A DNA stretch of 64,000 bases. It comes from Gordionus sp. m RMFG-2023. Its lineage: Eukaryota; Nematomorpha; Gordioida; Chordodea; Parachordodidae. Positions 26,501-36,462 of this stretch are shown piece by piece (the first letter of the stretch is position 1; each line of letters starts with the position of its first letter). The DNA lies in NCBI RefSeq assembly GCF_954871325.1, contig NC_088776.1:49990569-50054568 (forward strand). The letters are read 5' to 3'. Both the position numbers and the translations under genes were made by a program. The notes beneath the pieces were generated by a model, which saw nothing but the letters and a program-made list of their open reading frames with translations, ran no database searches and had not been told where the DNA came from.

Positions 26501-29500
26501 ATTTCTTCCATTCTAATTCTTAATTAAATATTTAAATATATTGGGAATATACATATCTGATGAGTTTCATCGGTTTCAAATGGAATTAATAAAAAATTGC
26601 TCATTTTTGTTTTACTAGGAATACCTAGACAGTGAAGAAGTTTTTAAAAATATTTTTATTATTTCTTAAGAAAACTCTTAAGGGCTACAAGATTTATAAT
26701 TTGGATTAAATATTTATCGAGTAATTTGATCTTAATAAACTGAAATTATATCTGAATAGGAGTTTGACCTATAACTCCGTATTCATAAGTTGGACTCTAT
26801 ATAATCATCATACAAAGTTTCATTCGTTTTTAAAAAGGTAGTTAAAAATCTCGTTTTTTTGGTCTATTTAATATTTGGAAAGGGGGTGAAGGGAGACAAA
26901 TCTCCTAAGCCAATGACGCTGAGACCCATTAATAAAATATAAGAGTAATTAATTATAAAGTGATTCGCCACCTGAATTATCAATTCAGTGCAATTAAATG
27001 TTACATTGCCTGATTGATACCATCCAAATTATTTTTACGTAGATGCTGTCTCTTACTTTCCTTACGTTTTTATAAAATTAAATATCCCGAATTTCATCGT
27101 GTTTCCCATTGGTCATATGTTAGAGGCCCGCCCGGAAAGGGTTGGTTCATATAATAGCACAAAATTATTCAAGGCCGATTCATGTTCCTAAAATTAAAAT
27201 TCCACCGATTCTTCTATCGAGAAAACCTTCGACTTTTCTATAATTTTTGTGTAAATTAGCTTCAAGGATCCCAATGCCATGCTCAAGGGCGGAGATGTCG
27301 TAGTTGAACCCCTGATAATACCGGAAAAACTTGTAGGAGATTTTGAGATTCCTTATAGCTATTCCGTCAATTTTGAGGTTTCACATTTTTAATTTATTTT
27401 TGTGTCGTTTAATAATTTTACCATATTCTTGATTTGTGACCGATTTTTTTTAAACATCTTCTCTTATTTGCGAGATTCAATGTACATATTTTTGAAATAG
27501 GAAATCGATAAATTCTATACATTTTTTAATTATATCTATCTTTGCATAATAGAAACATTATAGGTATCGAATACTGAAGAATTAATGTTTTATATACTTC
27601 AGTCCCCTCATCAACCATATGTCAATATTTAATTTTGAAATTTGTGATCTTATAGGTTAATGACAAAATCAAATGGTCTTCCCGGTGGGATTATGTAATG
27701 TATGCCATGCCACAAGCTAATATACAATGGTTCAGGTAATCATTCTTTAAAATTTTATTTTTGTGATGTTTGGTACAAATATTTTTATCTTTATTTTATA
27801 CACATGAACGAGTTATAAGTATTATCAATTTATAATATTGTTTTTTTTTGTCTTCTTTGACATTTTTTTTTATTATTGTTTATAATGTCAATATACAAAA
27901 CGTTTTCCGAGGCATGTTTTTCGCAATATTTTTTACTTTCAAACAACGAGCGATTTTTCTACATCTGATTTTTATACATTACAAAATATTTTAATAAATA
28001 ATTTTTGCAAAAGAGTACTATATCTCCAAAAATGGGACCAATGTTACTTCAAAGCTAATATAATATTAACTTATTAAAATATAAACAACATACAGGACTA
28101 AATTATTTCCAAATAGCCTATACAAGCAGAACAAACTGAATATTAAGAGGGATAAGTTAGAGAAAGATAAAACTTTATTCTTAAATAGATTATTTGTATT
28201 CATGTCTTCAATATTGAATTAAGAGATGCATTTAAGATAAATATGGGTGCAGATAGCAAATCTATTGATGCTACTATAACTTATAAAGAATTAAAATTAT
28301 ATTATATTAAATGGTATCCACATTACTGTGTAATAAATAATTCAAGATTTTTATTTCTAAATATGTAATTGTTTATAATATATTTAAAAAAGTGTATTAA
28401 ATTTCTATAAAAATTTATACAAAATGTAAAAAATATTTCAATAACAACATATCTGTCAATAAAGCTAAGGTTTGTAATTGTTCTAAGATATTCTAGGATA
28501 AATGTCATATCTGATCTGCTATATTCATTTTTATAATAATGATTATGGATAGTTATCTAGTAAATCTATTATCATTATTTCCTATCATAGATATAAAGGT
28601 GTTACTTAACAAGATTTACATTTACCTTTTAGCATATAAAATCCACAATTCATCCAATACTTAATTTGGATAGGTTTGTTTCAAATGGTTTAAAATTATT
28701 GCATATTATAATATTTAAAAAAGAAATTGTTTACTTCAATCGTATTAGCGCCATTTAATCGTTAAAAATATCAAACTATTTGATATTAAAAATAAAGCAA
28801 AATCGTATGCATCAAAAAAAACATTGTGTTTGGAAGAACACATCTATTAACTGTATTTGTTTTTTCTCGCTTTTAAAAAAAAACGTCGTGTTTGGAAGTG
28901 GCCTGAGAAAGTGAAAAAGAAACTTTACTTTGTTCGTTTTAAAATATAATAAAGATTGATTCTAGAGTAAATAAATCCTGATAAAAATAAAGATACCACA
29001 GATCCCACATTTCTTCGGTTTTTATTTTAAACTAGGATTATATAGATTCAGGGTTCCGAAGTCCTTTTAAATGCGTTTTAGCTATCATAATTATTGGCAT
29101 AAAAAAAATTGAATATAATTACTTTTGAATTTGGAGGGTGCGCCATTGGTATTGTATTGATAGCATTTTCAACTTAAATCATTAAATTCCGTGTGTCTAT
29201 CAATTTAGGGTTTGAGCATCCTTGCATCCGTCGCTATATACTTTCTAGAAATTAAGAAAATATTTTTAATAAAAATATAATTTTTTAATTTTATAGTTAA
29301 TTTTAAAATTATAATATACTCGTTTGATAAAATAATATGCCCATATATTCATATAGTTCAATAATCCTTGAATATTAATGTTTCCTCAAAATTTTTGATG
29401 TCTAATGTAAATTAAATTCTGTTACCTTATTTACTCCATATGTGTGTAAGTTAGCTAAGAATTTAATGCTATGTCGAGACTTCTCCAATTTCCAATTCGA

Positions 29501-32500
29501 TGATATACTATTGATCATTTTTAGTATCTGGTTCCTAGAGGAATGTTAAAAACGTGTTATAAAATAAGTTATAACTAGTAAACCTAATGAATAATCATGA
29601 TTATTGCATTCTAGAAATAAAAAATCTTGATCTAGTTGGATTTTTTAAAATTTAATTAATGAGTGATCTTATCACTCATTATTACTGCACATATCAGAGG
29701 CTGTACGAAAGAAAGCAAATAGAAATTCGGAACAGAAAATAGAATCTAAAAAAATCAATGCAGTTTCTTAGAATTTTTTAGATTCCTATTAGTTGTATTA
29801 TTTTTTAGATTAAATTAAACATATTTTAAAAAATAATTCATTTGTTTAAAAAAAACTTGGAATTATTTTGTTGGAATTAATAACAATCTAAATTCACGGT
29901 TCCAGTTTCCGATAACTACACTTATCTTTTTTTTTAAAGTTTAATAACATACAACATTCTCTTTTAATAAAAATTAAGCATAATGAATGCTTTAGTGATC
30001 ATTCTATTCCTTTCTGGCATGGTTGGTATGATTCTATTGCGAACCCTGAGACGAGACATTGCCAGATACAACCAGATAGACGCCGTAAGTTTTTTCATTA
30101 AGTCGATTATTATGAAATGAGCGGGAAGCTAGAATATTTCGAATTTAAATATCGACAATATTCAAATGCAAGCATTTATAGATTTTTTGCTGATTAAAAA
30201 TATAAAGGAAGATGTTCAGGAAGAATATGGATGGAAGTTGGTACACGGGGACGTTTTTAGACCTCCTAAGAGAGGAATTTTATTATCGGTATTCCTTGGA
30301 TCCGGCACTCAAATCATGCTAATGGCCCTTATCACATTGAGTAAAATAAATATATTTCTTCTTTCTTTGCTCATGTAATATATCTCACAAACCATTCTAT
30401 GTTATTCCATTATTACTTCAAATGGAATATTAAAAATATGTGCCTTAATTTATTTTTTCTAAAATTATTTACTATACTAAATTAAATATTTTCAATATAT
30501 ACAGTATTCGCTTGCTTGGGTTTTTTATCTCCCGCCAACCGTGGTGCCCTTATGACTTGCGCGCTCGTCCTTTACGTTTGTCTTGGGACTCCGGCAGGTT
30601 ATGTTTCGGCCCGAATCTACAAATCCTTTCACGGTTATAACTGGAAAACTAACATCCTGTTGACGGGGTGCTTGTGTCCGGGGTAAGACGGAAAGTTAAT
30701 TTTAATCTAAAATCTGGCCTTTGCGTCTTTTTTAAAATTAACCATTATCTATTTCATAAATATGAACTACTTAGCATTACTAACTTATTTGAAAATATTG
30801 TACTCTCCGTCTGATAGATTAGTTCTTGTTAGTTAATGCACATCTCGACTATGTTCATTTTCCTCCCATATAATTTTTCTTGCGTTTTTTTTTCAATATC
30901 GAATTTATACAATGCTTCTAGACATATGACTATTATAAATATCGAAATACATTATTCTTTTTCTTTGTAATTACAGCATAGTGTTTGCCGTATTTTTCGC
31001 CCTAAACTTGTTGCTCTGGACAAAGGGAAGTTCCGCGGCCGTGCCTTTCACCTCGCTTCTAGCCTTACTGGCTATGTGGTTCGGCATATCACTGCCTTTA
31101 ACTTTTATTGGTGCCTACTTTGGCTACAAGAAAAAGGTAATCAAGGTTTGGGGAAATTTTTTTTCCTCTGAGTCATACATTTCGATATCCTTAAACTTAA
31201 AATCGAAAGGATGTATGGAAACATAGCCACAAATTAATATAGTTTAAAAATAATTAATAATCTTTAAAATTTGTTTATAAATTATAAGTATAGGATCTGG
31301 ACCTGGCTCGGATCTTCCTTATTTGGATCCTTTCAACTCTATTAAAATAGCTGATTTTTTTTAAGATATACTATATTAAATGTCGTAATATTTATTTAAA
31401 AAATGAGGATTTATAAAAAAAAATACTTGCATTTTATCCCAAAAAAAGAAAGTGCATCTTTTTTTTATAAATCCGAGAATTAATTCTTTATTTTATATAA
31501 TTTATCTTATTATTTTTAAAAAAATAAATTTATTATTGTTTTGAAAATTAATGATGGATAAATCCCTAATACCATCATATATTTATTGTATTGTTGAAGA
31601 TATACTAATATATTTTAATTGAATTTATTATATATTCTACGTAGAAGAGTTAATAAATTTTTTTATAGATCCAACACTGGACTCGGCCAGGTAGAAGAAA
31701 TTGGATTCAGTTAGTTTGTTAAATGGCTCGATTTTTAAAAAGGCTAACTCGAGATTTTGGCCAAAAAAAATATTACGCAATCCTAGAGATTTTCTCATAA
31801 ATGGCAGAAAGATTTGGACATCTATTCGCGAAATCTCGGGGGGGGGGGGATATTGTTTGGATAAAATCATGATTTCGCTCATTTAAAAAAGTGCTCAAAT
31901 CTATCCATTTAACACCATCTCATCCAATGCACCTCTAATTGAGTGATTTATTATGAAATTTATAAAAAAAATAATGAAAATGTTATAATACGTGGAATAG
32001 GGTTTTGATATTTAAAAATAAGACAAAAATTCTGTGTTTTGTTTTTGATTCAAGAAAAAAAAATTGTTTTTAGTCCGAGCCTTGGTGTACAACAAAATAC
32101 TATTTAAATGGCGCCGTTTTCTCTGGCGTTCGATTATCGTTAATGAATATATTTTTAAATGTTAGGCATTGGAACATCCGGTTAGAACAAATCAAATACC
32201 CAGACAGATCCCTGACCAAACATTCTACACAACACCAATCCCCAGCATTATTATGGGCGGTATTTTGCCTTTCGGCTGCATCTTTATTCAACTTTTCTTC
32301 ATCCTTAACAGCCTATGGTATGATAAATAAAATATGCACACGATTATAGGGTGAAAGTAAGAAAGTTATAATAAATAGTAACTTATTACATTGTAACTTA
32401 TTTTAAAATAAATCTTAAAAAATATACTTTTGTTGATTGTAAATAATAGAATTTCTTTTGTTTAGGGCCAATCAAATGTATTACATGTTTGGATTTTTGT

Positions 32501-33487
32501 TCATAGTGTTCATCATACTTATCATAACATGCTCCGAAACTAGCATTCTTCTCTGTTATTTCCACCTATGTTCCGAGGTAATTAAATAAAATTAGTTCAA
32601 ATGTTGTTAAAAATAAAAACCACTTTTTATTTTATAAAGATATATTTTTTATTATATAAATTTAAATAATAAGCATTCATTTTTGTAGTCGCCTTATAAT
32701 CAATCATTTTTTTTATTTCCTTCTTCTCATTAAACGTTAAAATATGAGCGTCATGTTTCATTGGCATTAGAATCGCTATTTGAAATAACACACATATTAA
32801 TGTGTTTTAAAAAAATTCACAGGATTACAGATGGTGGTGGAGGGCATTCTTTACTAGCGGTAGTACATCTTTCTATTTTTTCGCTTATTGCATCAATTAC
32901 TTCTTCAGGACATTGGCTATCAAGGGTTTGGCCAGCACTTTTCTCTATTTTGGGTACACGCTCATCCTTACCTTCATGTTCTTTTTGTTGACAGGTAAAG
33001 ATATTTTTTATACCAATCTATGCAATTTGCAGTAAGAAAAAGAAGGAAAAAAATGTAACTATTTTTGCTTAATCCATTTATATTGCGCCTTTTTTAATTT
33101 GAATTTTTATCATTTCTTTTTTTAAGGGTTTTAAACAAAATGAGTCAATAAGAATAAGACTCGGGTAATTATGTTAATCAATAGAAATCAAAGTGTCTAT
33201 ATATTGTTAAATTTGGATTGATTATGAGCAAAAATATAATTATAAAGGTCGTGGGGAAAAAATAGTTCTTGATTTTATTTTTAATTAAAGTTTTAAGCAA
33301 TAAGAGTGGTCCAATATAAATGGAGTGAAGTGCTCTACTATACATTATTATTTAAAAATAATTCATTTTAAAAAAAAATACTGACTACTTTAAATATTAT
33401 ACAAAATCAAAAAAACAAGGCACTATCGGATTTTTTGCTTGCTACTGGTTTATCTCCAAGATATACAGCGTCGTGAAGGTAGATTAA
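11428..33487 (+). CDS. TM9SF2: Transmembrane 9 superfamily member 2 (nonaspanin), complete gene, 16 coding exons
   Basis: TM9SF2 is a nine-pass Golgi/endosomal membrane protein; family members are implicated in sorting of membrane proteins and in glycosylation. The coding exons are 11428-11571, 20767-20834, 21277-21370, 21705-21832, 23206-23341, 24035-24165, 27260-27377, 27656-27735, 29979-30084, 30208-30340, 30505-30682, 30977-31136, 32166-32317, 32466-32577, 32823-32994 and 33420-33487. They sum to 1980 nt, all phases match, and the product is 659 residues (human TM9SF2 is about 663). Residues 1-27 look like a signal peptide, followed by YLPGL, the family's mature N-terminus. The lumenal domain runs to about residue 299, the first membrane segment is in exon 9, and eight more follow. 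Hallmarks visible include [37 protein letters not shown] and the C-terminal KVD (KXD/E tail). Intron 1 is 9.2 kb. I see no frameshift or stop; the assignment to the TM9SF2 rather than the TM9SF4 branch follows the N-terminal and loop sequences. Confidence 0.96.
12480..13640. repeat. Long fold-back repeat in TM9SF2 intron 1
   Basis: The left arm (about 12480-13045) and right arm (about 13198-13640) are diverged inverted copies. Outer blocks: GAAACTT...TTTATACAAATTTAAAT near 12505-12550 against ATTTGTATAAAATTA...AAAGTTTCATCC near 13558-13602. Inner blocks: AATTATAGAGGGCGC at 13023 against GCGCCCTCTATAATT at 13206. The left arm also contains a tandem pair of about 130-bp units (TGTTTATT-CAATATATTTAA at about 12800 and 12940) and a 17-bp duplication at 12682-12715. 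A single arm recurs at about 26130-26890 in intron 6. No transposase is visible. Confidence 0.6.
14164..14917. mobile_element. hAT MITE, TAGGGATGTACCGATA type, copy A
   Basis: The element is 754 bp. The inverted ends are TAGGGATGTACCGATAT and ATATCGGTACATCCCTA; sub-terminal stretches are rich in GGATCGG/CCGATCC on both sides. The 8-bp target duplication ATTTTAAC/GTTTTAAC (14156-14163 and 14918-14925, one mismatch) is the hAT length. The interior is non-coding. It is related, in inverted orientation, to the copy at 21928-22373. Confidence 0.88.
15320..15680 (+). repeat. Diverged direct repeat, unit 1
   Basis: Shares with 16090-16500 the blocks GGTCCAGAAGAAAT, GCTTTGCTGG-like, AGAACC and TATCTTTCGCCATATT, and the AT-rich tail ending CACCCTAAAGACAAATA. 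Spacing is about 775 bp. It is GC-richer than its surroundings. No frame conservation supports a gene. Confidence 0.55.
16090..16500 (+). repeat. Diverged direct repeat, unit 2
   Basis: Counterpart of 15320-15680: GGGTCTGGAAGAAATCATAA, GCTTTGCTGG, AGAACCAGACTAAC, TATCCTTCCCCATATTTG and a similar tail (TACCCTTAAGGTCAAAAATA). It could be an old tandem duplication of intron sequence or two copies of an unnamed repeat. Confidence 0.55.
20767..20834 (+). CDS. TM9SF2: TM9SF2 exon 2
   Basis: Residues 49-71, containing [17 protein letters not shown], the conserved PYEY block. The acceptor is TTTTTTAG and the donor GTGATT; the exon ends in phase 2 and completes Arg with the first base of exon 3. It lies 9.2 kb from exon 1. 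Confidence 0.93.
21277..21370 (+). CDS. TM9SF2: TM9SF2 exon 3
   Basis: Residues 72-102. It reads FDFC, then [20 protein letters not shown], the most conserved lumenal block of the TM9SF2 family. The acceptor is TTTTTAG; the donor GTTATT follows a complete Glu codon (phase 0). Confidence 0.96.
21705..21832 (+). CDS. TM9SF2: TM9SF2 exon 4
   Basis: Residues 103-145. It reads VYFLKD ... VCTKKY ... YQQHW, matching the family pattern of a Cys-Thr-Lys block followed by YQxHW. The last Trp codon is split TG/G at the donor. Confidence 0.94.
21928..22373. mobile_element. hAT MITE, TAGGGATGTACCGATA type, copy B (inverted)
   Basis: The element is 446 bp, in TM9SF2 intron 4, with ends TAGGGGTGTAC and GTACATCCCTA. 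The target duplication ATAACTAT/ATAATTAT (21920-21927 and 22374-22381) has one mismatch. Its interior (CATAACATAAGCCATTTAAA, then TATAATGATCAGTTATAGTT) is the reverse complement of that in copy A, so the two sit in opposite orientation; it has lost roughly 300 bp relative to copy A. Confidence 0.87.
22374..23205 (+). other. Rest of TM9SF2 intron 4
   Basis: AT-rich intron sequence between the hAT MITE and exon 5. I see no further element or exon in it. Confidence 0.5.
23206..23341 (+). CDS. TM9SF2: TM9SF2 exon 5
   Basis: Residues 145-190. [11 protein letters not shown] and SFPIGFY match the conserved IVDNMP-WCY and FPIG blocks. The acceptor is CCATGTTAG and the donor GTAAGC, phase 0. Confidence 0.95.
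23722..23975. mobile_element. MITE with ~75-bp inverted ends in TM9SF2 intron 5
   Basis: The left arm reads CTGGATTCATAGTGGAATCC and the right arm, inwards, GTGGATTCATAGTGGGATCC. Both continue through GATC, CGATTTAA and GCTGATCGA for about 75 bp. TTAACACTA occurs perfectly on both sides (23713-23721 and 23976-23984), a candidate 9-bp target duplication; the alternative is a TA duplication just outside the conserved ends, as in Tc1/mariner MITEs. No coding capacity. Its right edge is about 60 bp from exon 6, inside the branch-point zone. Confidence 0.65.
24035..24165 (+). CDS. TM9SF2: TM9SF2 exon 6
   Basis: Residues 191-234. It reads [14 protein letters not shown], the FYIFNHVDIxIYYH block of the family, and then [11 protein letters not shown]. 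The acceptor is TTATTTAG and the donor GTTTTA, phase 2. It begins only about 60 bp after the MITE in intron 5. Confidence 0.92.
25160..25556 (-). mobile_element. MITE carrying a tRNA-like Pol III unit, copy 1
   Basis: The element is 397 bp. The inverted ends are GGTTAATGATGCTTACTACC (left) and GGTACCAAGCATCATTAACC (right), 18 of 20 bases matching. A perfect 9-bp target duplication, TACTCAAGC, lies at 25151-25159 and 25557-25565. Just inside the right end is the palindrome GGTACCTTAAGGTACC. It carries a tRNA-like sequence on the minus strand. A second copy in the opposite orientation lies at 51580-51975. The 9-bp duplication with G-initial ends would fit Mutator-like or Merlin mobilisation; this is inference, as no transposase is present. 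Confidence 0.9.
25361..25432 (-). ncRNA. tRNA-derived Pol III unit inside the MITE, copy 1
   Basis: On the minus strand the A box TGGCCTAGTAGG (25414-25425) and the B box GGTTCGTATCC (25371-25381) are 32 bases apart, as in tRNA genes, and a T8 run (25349-25356) follows as a Pol III terminator. The D- and T-arms pair partly (GCC/GGC; GGG/CCC), but the acceptor and anticodon stems do not, so it is tRNA-derived rather than a working tRNA. Confidence 0.7.
27260..27377 (+). CDS. TM9SF2: TM9SF2 exon 7
   Basis: Residues 234-273. It reads [11 protein letters not shown] ... [10 protein letters not shown], matching the conserved YTYSVxF block before the first membrane span. The acceptor is AAATTAG and the donor GTTTCA, phase 0. 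Confidence 0.94.
27656..27735 (+). CDS. TM9SF2: TM9SF2 exon 8
   Basis: Residues 274-300. It reads [15 protein letters not shown] and ANIQWF, the conserved IKWASRWDYxL...IQWFS motif at the membrane entry. The donor is GTAATC, phase 2. Confidence 0.97.
27736..29978 (+). other. TM9SF2 intron 8
   Basis: AT-rich intron sequence of 2.2 kb. A short direct duplication (CATTGTGTTTGGAAG and CGTCGTGTTTGGAAG at about 28823 and 28885) is the only structure noted. Confidence 0.5.
29979..30084 (+). CDS. TM9SF2: TM9SF2 exon 9 (first membrane segment)
   Basis: Residues 300-335. [20 protein letters not shown] is the first transmembrane helix after the lumenal domain, followed by [12 protein letters not shown] on the cytosolic side. 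The acceptor is AAG and the donor GTAAGT, phase 0. Confidence 0.97.
30208..30340 (+). CDS. TM9SF2: TM9SF2 exon 10
   Basis: Residues 336-380. [19 protein letters not shown] is a signature of the superfamily, followed by the second membrane segment ([18 protein letters not shown]). The intron before it is only 123 bp. The donor is GTAAAA, phase 1. Confidence 0.97.
30505..30682 (+). CDS. TM9SF2: TM9SF2 exon 11
   Basis: Residues 380-439. It reads [15 protein letters not shown], then [17 protein letters not shown] and LLTGCLCPG, all near-identical to family consensus blocks. The donor is GTAAGA, phase 2. Confidence 0.97.
30977..31136 (+). CDS. TM9SF2: TM9SF2 exon 12
   Basis: Residues 439-492. 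It contains [20 protein letters not shown], then [20 protein letters not shown], two membrane segments with the conserved SSAAxPF turn between them. The donor GTAATC follows AAG, phase 0; reading on past it loses all family similarity. Confidence 0.97.
31137..32165 (+). other. TM9SF2 intron 12
   Basis: AT-rich intron with one fold-back MITE arm (31713-31840) followed by a G10 run at about 31840. No exon is missing: exons 12 and 13 join without loss relative to the family. Confidence 0.6.
31713..31840 (+). repeat. Fold-back MITE family, one arm (copy 3)
   Basis: It starts AGTTTGTTAAATGGCTCGAT and continues TTTTAAAAAGG, GAGATTTTGGCCAAAA, AATATTACGCAATCCTAGAG, sharing the centre block with 60431-60549 and 42561-42700. 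It breaks off at a G10 run. Confidence 0.6.
32166..32317 (+). CDS. TM9SF2: TM9SF2 exon 13
   Basis: Residues 493-543. It opens with [18 protein letters not shown], the most diagnostic loop of the superfamily, then [20 protein letters not shown]. The donor is GTATGA, phase 2. Confidence 0.97.
32466..32577 (+). CDS. TM9SF2: TM9SF2 exon 14
   Basis: Residues 543-580. It reads [20 protein letters not shown], then [16 protein letters not shown], matching the conserved membrane segment and the Cys-Ser-Glu turn. The donor is GTAATT, phase 0. Confidence 0.97.
32823..32994 (+). CDS. TM9SF2: TM9SF2 exon 15
   Basis: Residues 581-638. It reads [20 protein letters not shown], then [20 protein letters not shown], the last membrane segments but one. 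The donor is GTAAAG, phase 1. Confidence 0.97.
33420..33487 (+). CDS. TM9SF2: TM9SF2 exon 16 (stop codon)
   Basis: Residues 638-659 and the stop. It reads [20 protein letters not shown] followed by D and TAA. The KVD end is the KXD/E tail that in this family is known to mediate COPI-dependent Golgi retention. Confidence 0.96.
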
Positions 33488-34123
33488 ATGACCGAACATA
33501 ACAACTTTTTTTTATAAAAAATATTTATCTTGCTATAATATTCTTTATATCGCATATTACATTCTCGTAGTCTTGAGACATATTATAACCATTTCCTAAT
33601 CTTCGAAAAAGTGATAAAAAAATATATAAACCTTTTTTTATTTTTGGGGAGAAATATTTGTATATATGTTTTAATGATTTTTATCACTTATTAATTTGTA
33701 TAGTATATAAAACAAAAATTTTATAACACAATTATTTAATTTCTAAATATATATATATATCATACTTATATATATTCGATTAAATTGTATTCGTTTTTAT
33801 GTGCATTAATAATATTATCCTTTATTATTACTATTAATGTCTTGATCGTTATATTTTTTTACCAACAGATAATTTATAGACTTTATTCAATAAATATTGT
33901 TAGCAACCAAATTAGAGATTATGGCATGTGCTCAAAATAAGGAATAAAATTAAATATTTGTTATTGGATATATATAGTGCTTTAAACATTTCTAATAAAA
34001 TTAAACGCGTTCAACGTTCATTGGTAAAAATCGAATGTGTTCACTTTCAGCTTCAAAAAAGGAAACTCGTCCACGTTCCTTCAAAACTTTATGAATAAAT
34101 TTTTTTAAGAAAATTTAATATAA
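33488..34123. other. TM9SF2 3' flank
   Basis: AT-rich sequence probably including the TM9SF2 3' untranslated region, up to the target duplication of the hAT at 34132. No gene is seen. Confidence 0.5.
33889..33894 (+). terminator. Candidate poly(A) signal of TM9SF2
   Basis: An AATAAA hexamer lies about 400 bp after the stop codon. AATAAA is expected often by chance in DNA this AT-rich, so this is only positional support. Confidence 0.3.
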
Positions 34124-34131
34124 GTAAATAC

Positions 34132-35382
34132 CCGTGTTGTTAAAGTAGCGTGCTACTATAGTGCGCTAATTTTTTCAGGAGCGGTAGCTTTAGCGTGCTA
34201 CTTTTAAAAAATGATAGCGGTCGCTCGTTACTTTTAAGTTTATATAAAAATTATTTTTATTATTTCTAAAATCATAATCATTTTATTTAATTTTGAAATT
34301 TATATTTAAAAATCTGCAATATAAATTTAGTTTTCAAAATTATTTTAATGTAGACATTGGAGATTGATATTAAAAATAATATATGTATACATCATATCGA
34401 CAAACTAATTTCCCTGGAAGATGATGATAACGTGGAATTTCCTTTACCTAAATTCGCAAAATATTTTAATATCGATAAAAAAATTAACATAGAATATAAA
34501 TTACATTGTAAGATGTGTCGGAAGGTTTTAAGAAACATTTAAAAGTAATATAAGCCCAATCTTTAAAATAAAATTTAAATCAAAGCTGTATCTATAATCG
34601 TTAGATAAGTCTATGTAACGTTGGTTTTCTGGCCCAGTCCAAAAACATGGTGTTTCATCAACTAGCCATAAGATATTATTCAAGAATTATATTGCATAAA
34701 TTAAAAATTATAATAATTAATATTAAAATTTCATTTTAAAACTATTTAATGATATTTTTATAAATTATCTGGATGTTAAACATGCTTAAAATTAACGACT
34801 CATCTATTAATGAATTTCAACAAATCATGCTAAAAAATAATTTCAGTCCTTTCACCTTTTAACCAATTTTAAGAGAAATTGGTTCAATAAATAAAAAGTT
34901 AAAGGGTTGTGGCCTATCAAGTTGGCAAACATGGCCATCCACTTATCCCTACATAATTTTATTCTATTACTAATACATTTTAGACTCACCCTAACCAGAT
35001 CAAAAACGCCACTATCATAGATGATTTTTTTGAAATAAATAATATTGAAAATCGTTTCAAATGAATATAAATTTAATACTGCATTGCGTGCTAGTGTTGA
35101 ACGATTATATAGTCATAGCTTATACTTTCTGATCGTCGCTCTAGACTTGGAGATGACAGTATGGAAATATTATTACTGAGATGCAATAAATAAATAAATT
35201 ATTTATATTTGAAATTTTAGTCATATTTTTTATTGTAGAAATAGAGATGCGTAAAAAATATTTTAAAAAAATTATAAAGTAGCGCAAAAGTTTTTTTAAG
35301 GTAGTTTTAACTACTATTTTTTAAAGTAGTTTTTGTTACTTTTTTTAGCTTCTTCTTTTAAAGGTAGCTTTTATCAACACTG
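34132..35382 (+). mobile_element. hAT transposon, internally decayed
   Basis: The left end CCGTGTTGTTAAAGTAGC and right end (inward) CAGTGTTGATAAAAGCTACC are inverted, with target duplication GTAAATAC/ATAAATAC (34124-34131 and 35383-35390, one mismatch, 8 bp). At 34357-34542 the plus strand encodes the beginning of a transposase, with FPLPKFAKYFNIDKK and the zinc-binding LHCKMCRKVL of a BED-type finger. Near 35080-35190 ALRASVERLYSHS and SRLGDDSMEILLLRCN match the hAT C-terminal dimerisation domain (usually AxVERLFS...RRxRLxxxxxExLxxLxxN) with frame changes. The catalytic core is mostly gone, so it is inactive. Confidence 0.83.
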
Positions 35383-35442
35383 ATAAATACCATATATTTT
35401 TTAACAATATATTAGCCATGTTTAAAAATTAATAGTTTTAAG

Positions 35443-36034
35443 CAGGGATCCGAACCGTTATTTATAACGGTTCAGTTAGGTTACGGTTCAGTATGTAAAA
35501 TATTATAATGGTTACGTTTTGGTTACGTTTCTTAAGAAAAAATTTACAAAGGTCCTGTTCGGTTCAGCTAATTATAAAGGTTCATTAAATTTAAAAAAAA
35601 ATTTTTTTGAAGCAACACCATCGTCTAATTTATTTTTATTATAAGATCTATGAATTATATATAAAAAAATATATAAGATTCAAAATAACTCATTTTTAAA
35701 TATATTATAAGTAAAATATTTTCTAATATAAATGGATTCATATTTGTTTATTGTGACGATAACACATATTTTAGCCAGAAAAGGTCCTTTCTACAGAAAC
35801 TTGTGTTGCGGGAACCACCAGTACTATAAGAGCAAGTTTATATAATTCTGGATATTCAAATTTTTTTGATTCCTTAAGTATATAAACTAAAACGGTTTGA
35901 ACCAGTTTAACCTATTTTTATAAAGGTTCTTTTTACTCCTTCAAAAAATTATTATATCGATTCGATTACGGTTCTGATATTTATAACGGTTTATAATGGT
36001 TTAACGGTTCGTTACGGTTCACTCCGGGTCCCTG
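35443..36034. mobile_element. hAT MITE, CAGGGATCCGAACCG type
   Basis: The element is 592 bp, with ends CAGGGATCCGAACCGTTA and (inward) CAGGGACCCGGAGTGAACCG and repeated AACGGTT/GGTTACGGTTC motifs inside both ends. A perfect 8-bp target duplication, GTTTTAAG, lies at 35435-35442 and 36035-36042. Non-coding, so it depends on another element's transposase. The intact duplication suggests a fairly recent insertion. Confidence 0.9.
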
Positions 36035-36462
36035 GTTTTAAGTGAATAAAATAAGTATTTTTATTTATTAAAAATAAACTATTATTGATTTTTTATATAT
36101 ATAAAATTTTATACGTCATATTAAATTTATTATAAGATATTATTTTAAATTGAGTTCAACTATTAAAATTTTAAACCATTTATAAAAACTAAAAAAAATG
36201 AAATTTCAAGCACTAAAAAATAAAAATTCAAAAATATATTAACTATTTTATATCTATACATAATATTTAGTTATTTTTACCTTATTTTTCTATTATAATA
36301 ATTTAATAAACCCTGTGAAATACCAAAATTTTTAATAAATTATTAATTGGCTAATATTATTTAAAATAAATATACAATCAAATATCTCTTTAAATTAGAA
36401 ATTGAAAATTTTGAAACTGATATTTTACTTTTCAAGGATAGAATAAGTTCATTGAATATAAT

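Larger units (their letters stand above)
24166..27259 (+). other. TM9SF2 intron 6
   Basis: Contains a short GGCCAGGTTCGGGG/CCTGCCCGGG-rich patch at about 25055-25150, immediately followed by the tRNA-bearing MITE (25160-25556), and at about 26130-26890 a single arm of the fold-back repeat seen in intron 1. A G11-type run occurs at about 24847. No additional exon is needed, as exons 6 and 7 join in phase. Confidence 0.6.

Noticed and set aside
31637-31886. Open frames on both strands in TM9SF2 intron 12
   Set aside because: They coincide with the fold-back MITE arm and its G-run; the two-strand openness comes from the repeat.
27260-33487. TM9SF4 instead of TM9SF2
   Set aside because: The N-terminal FDFC...SENLG and PSPY blocks, the [11 protein letters not shown] and SSAAVPF loops and the KVD end follow the TM9SF2 branch more closely than TM9SF4.
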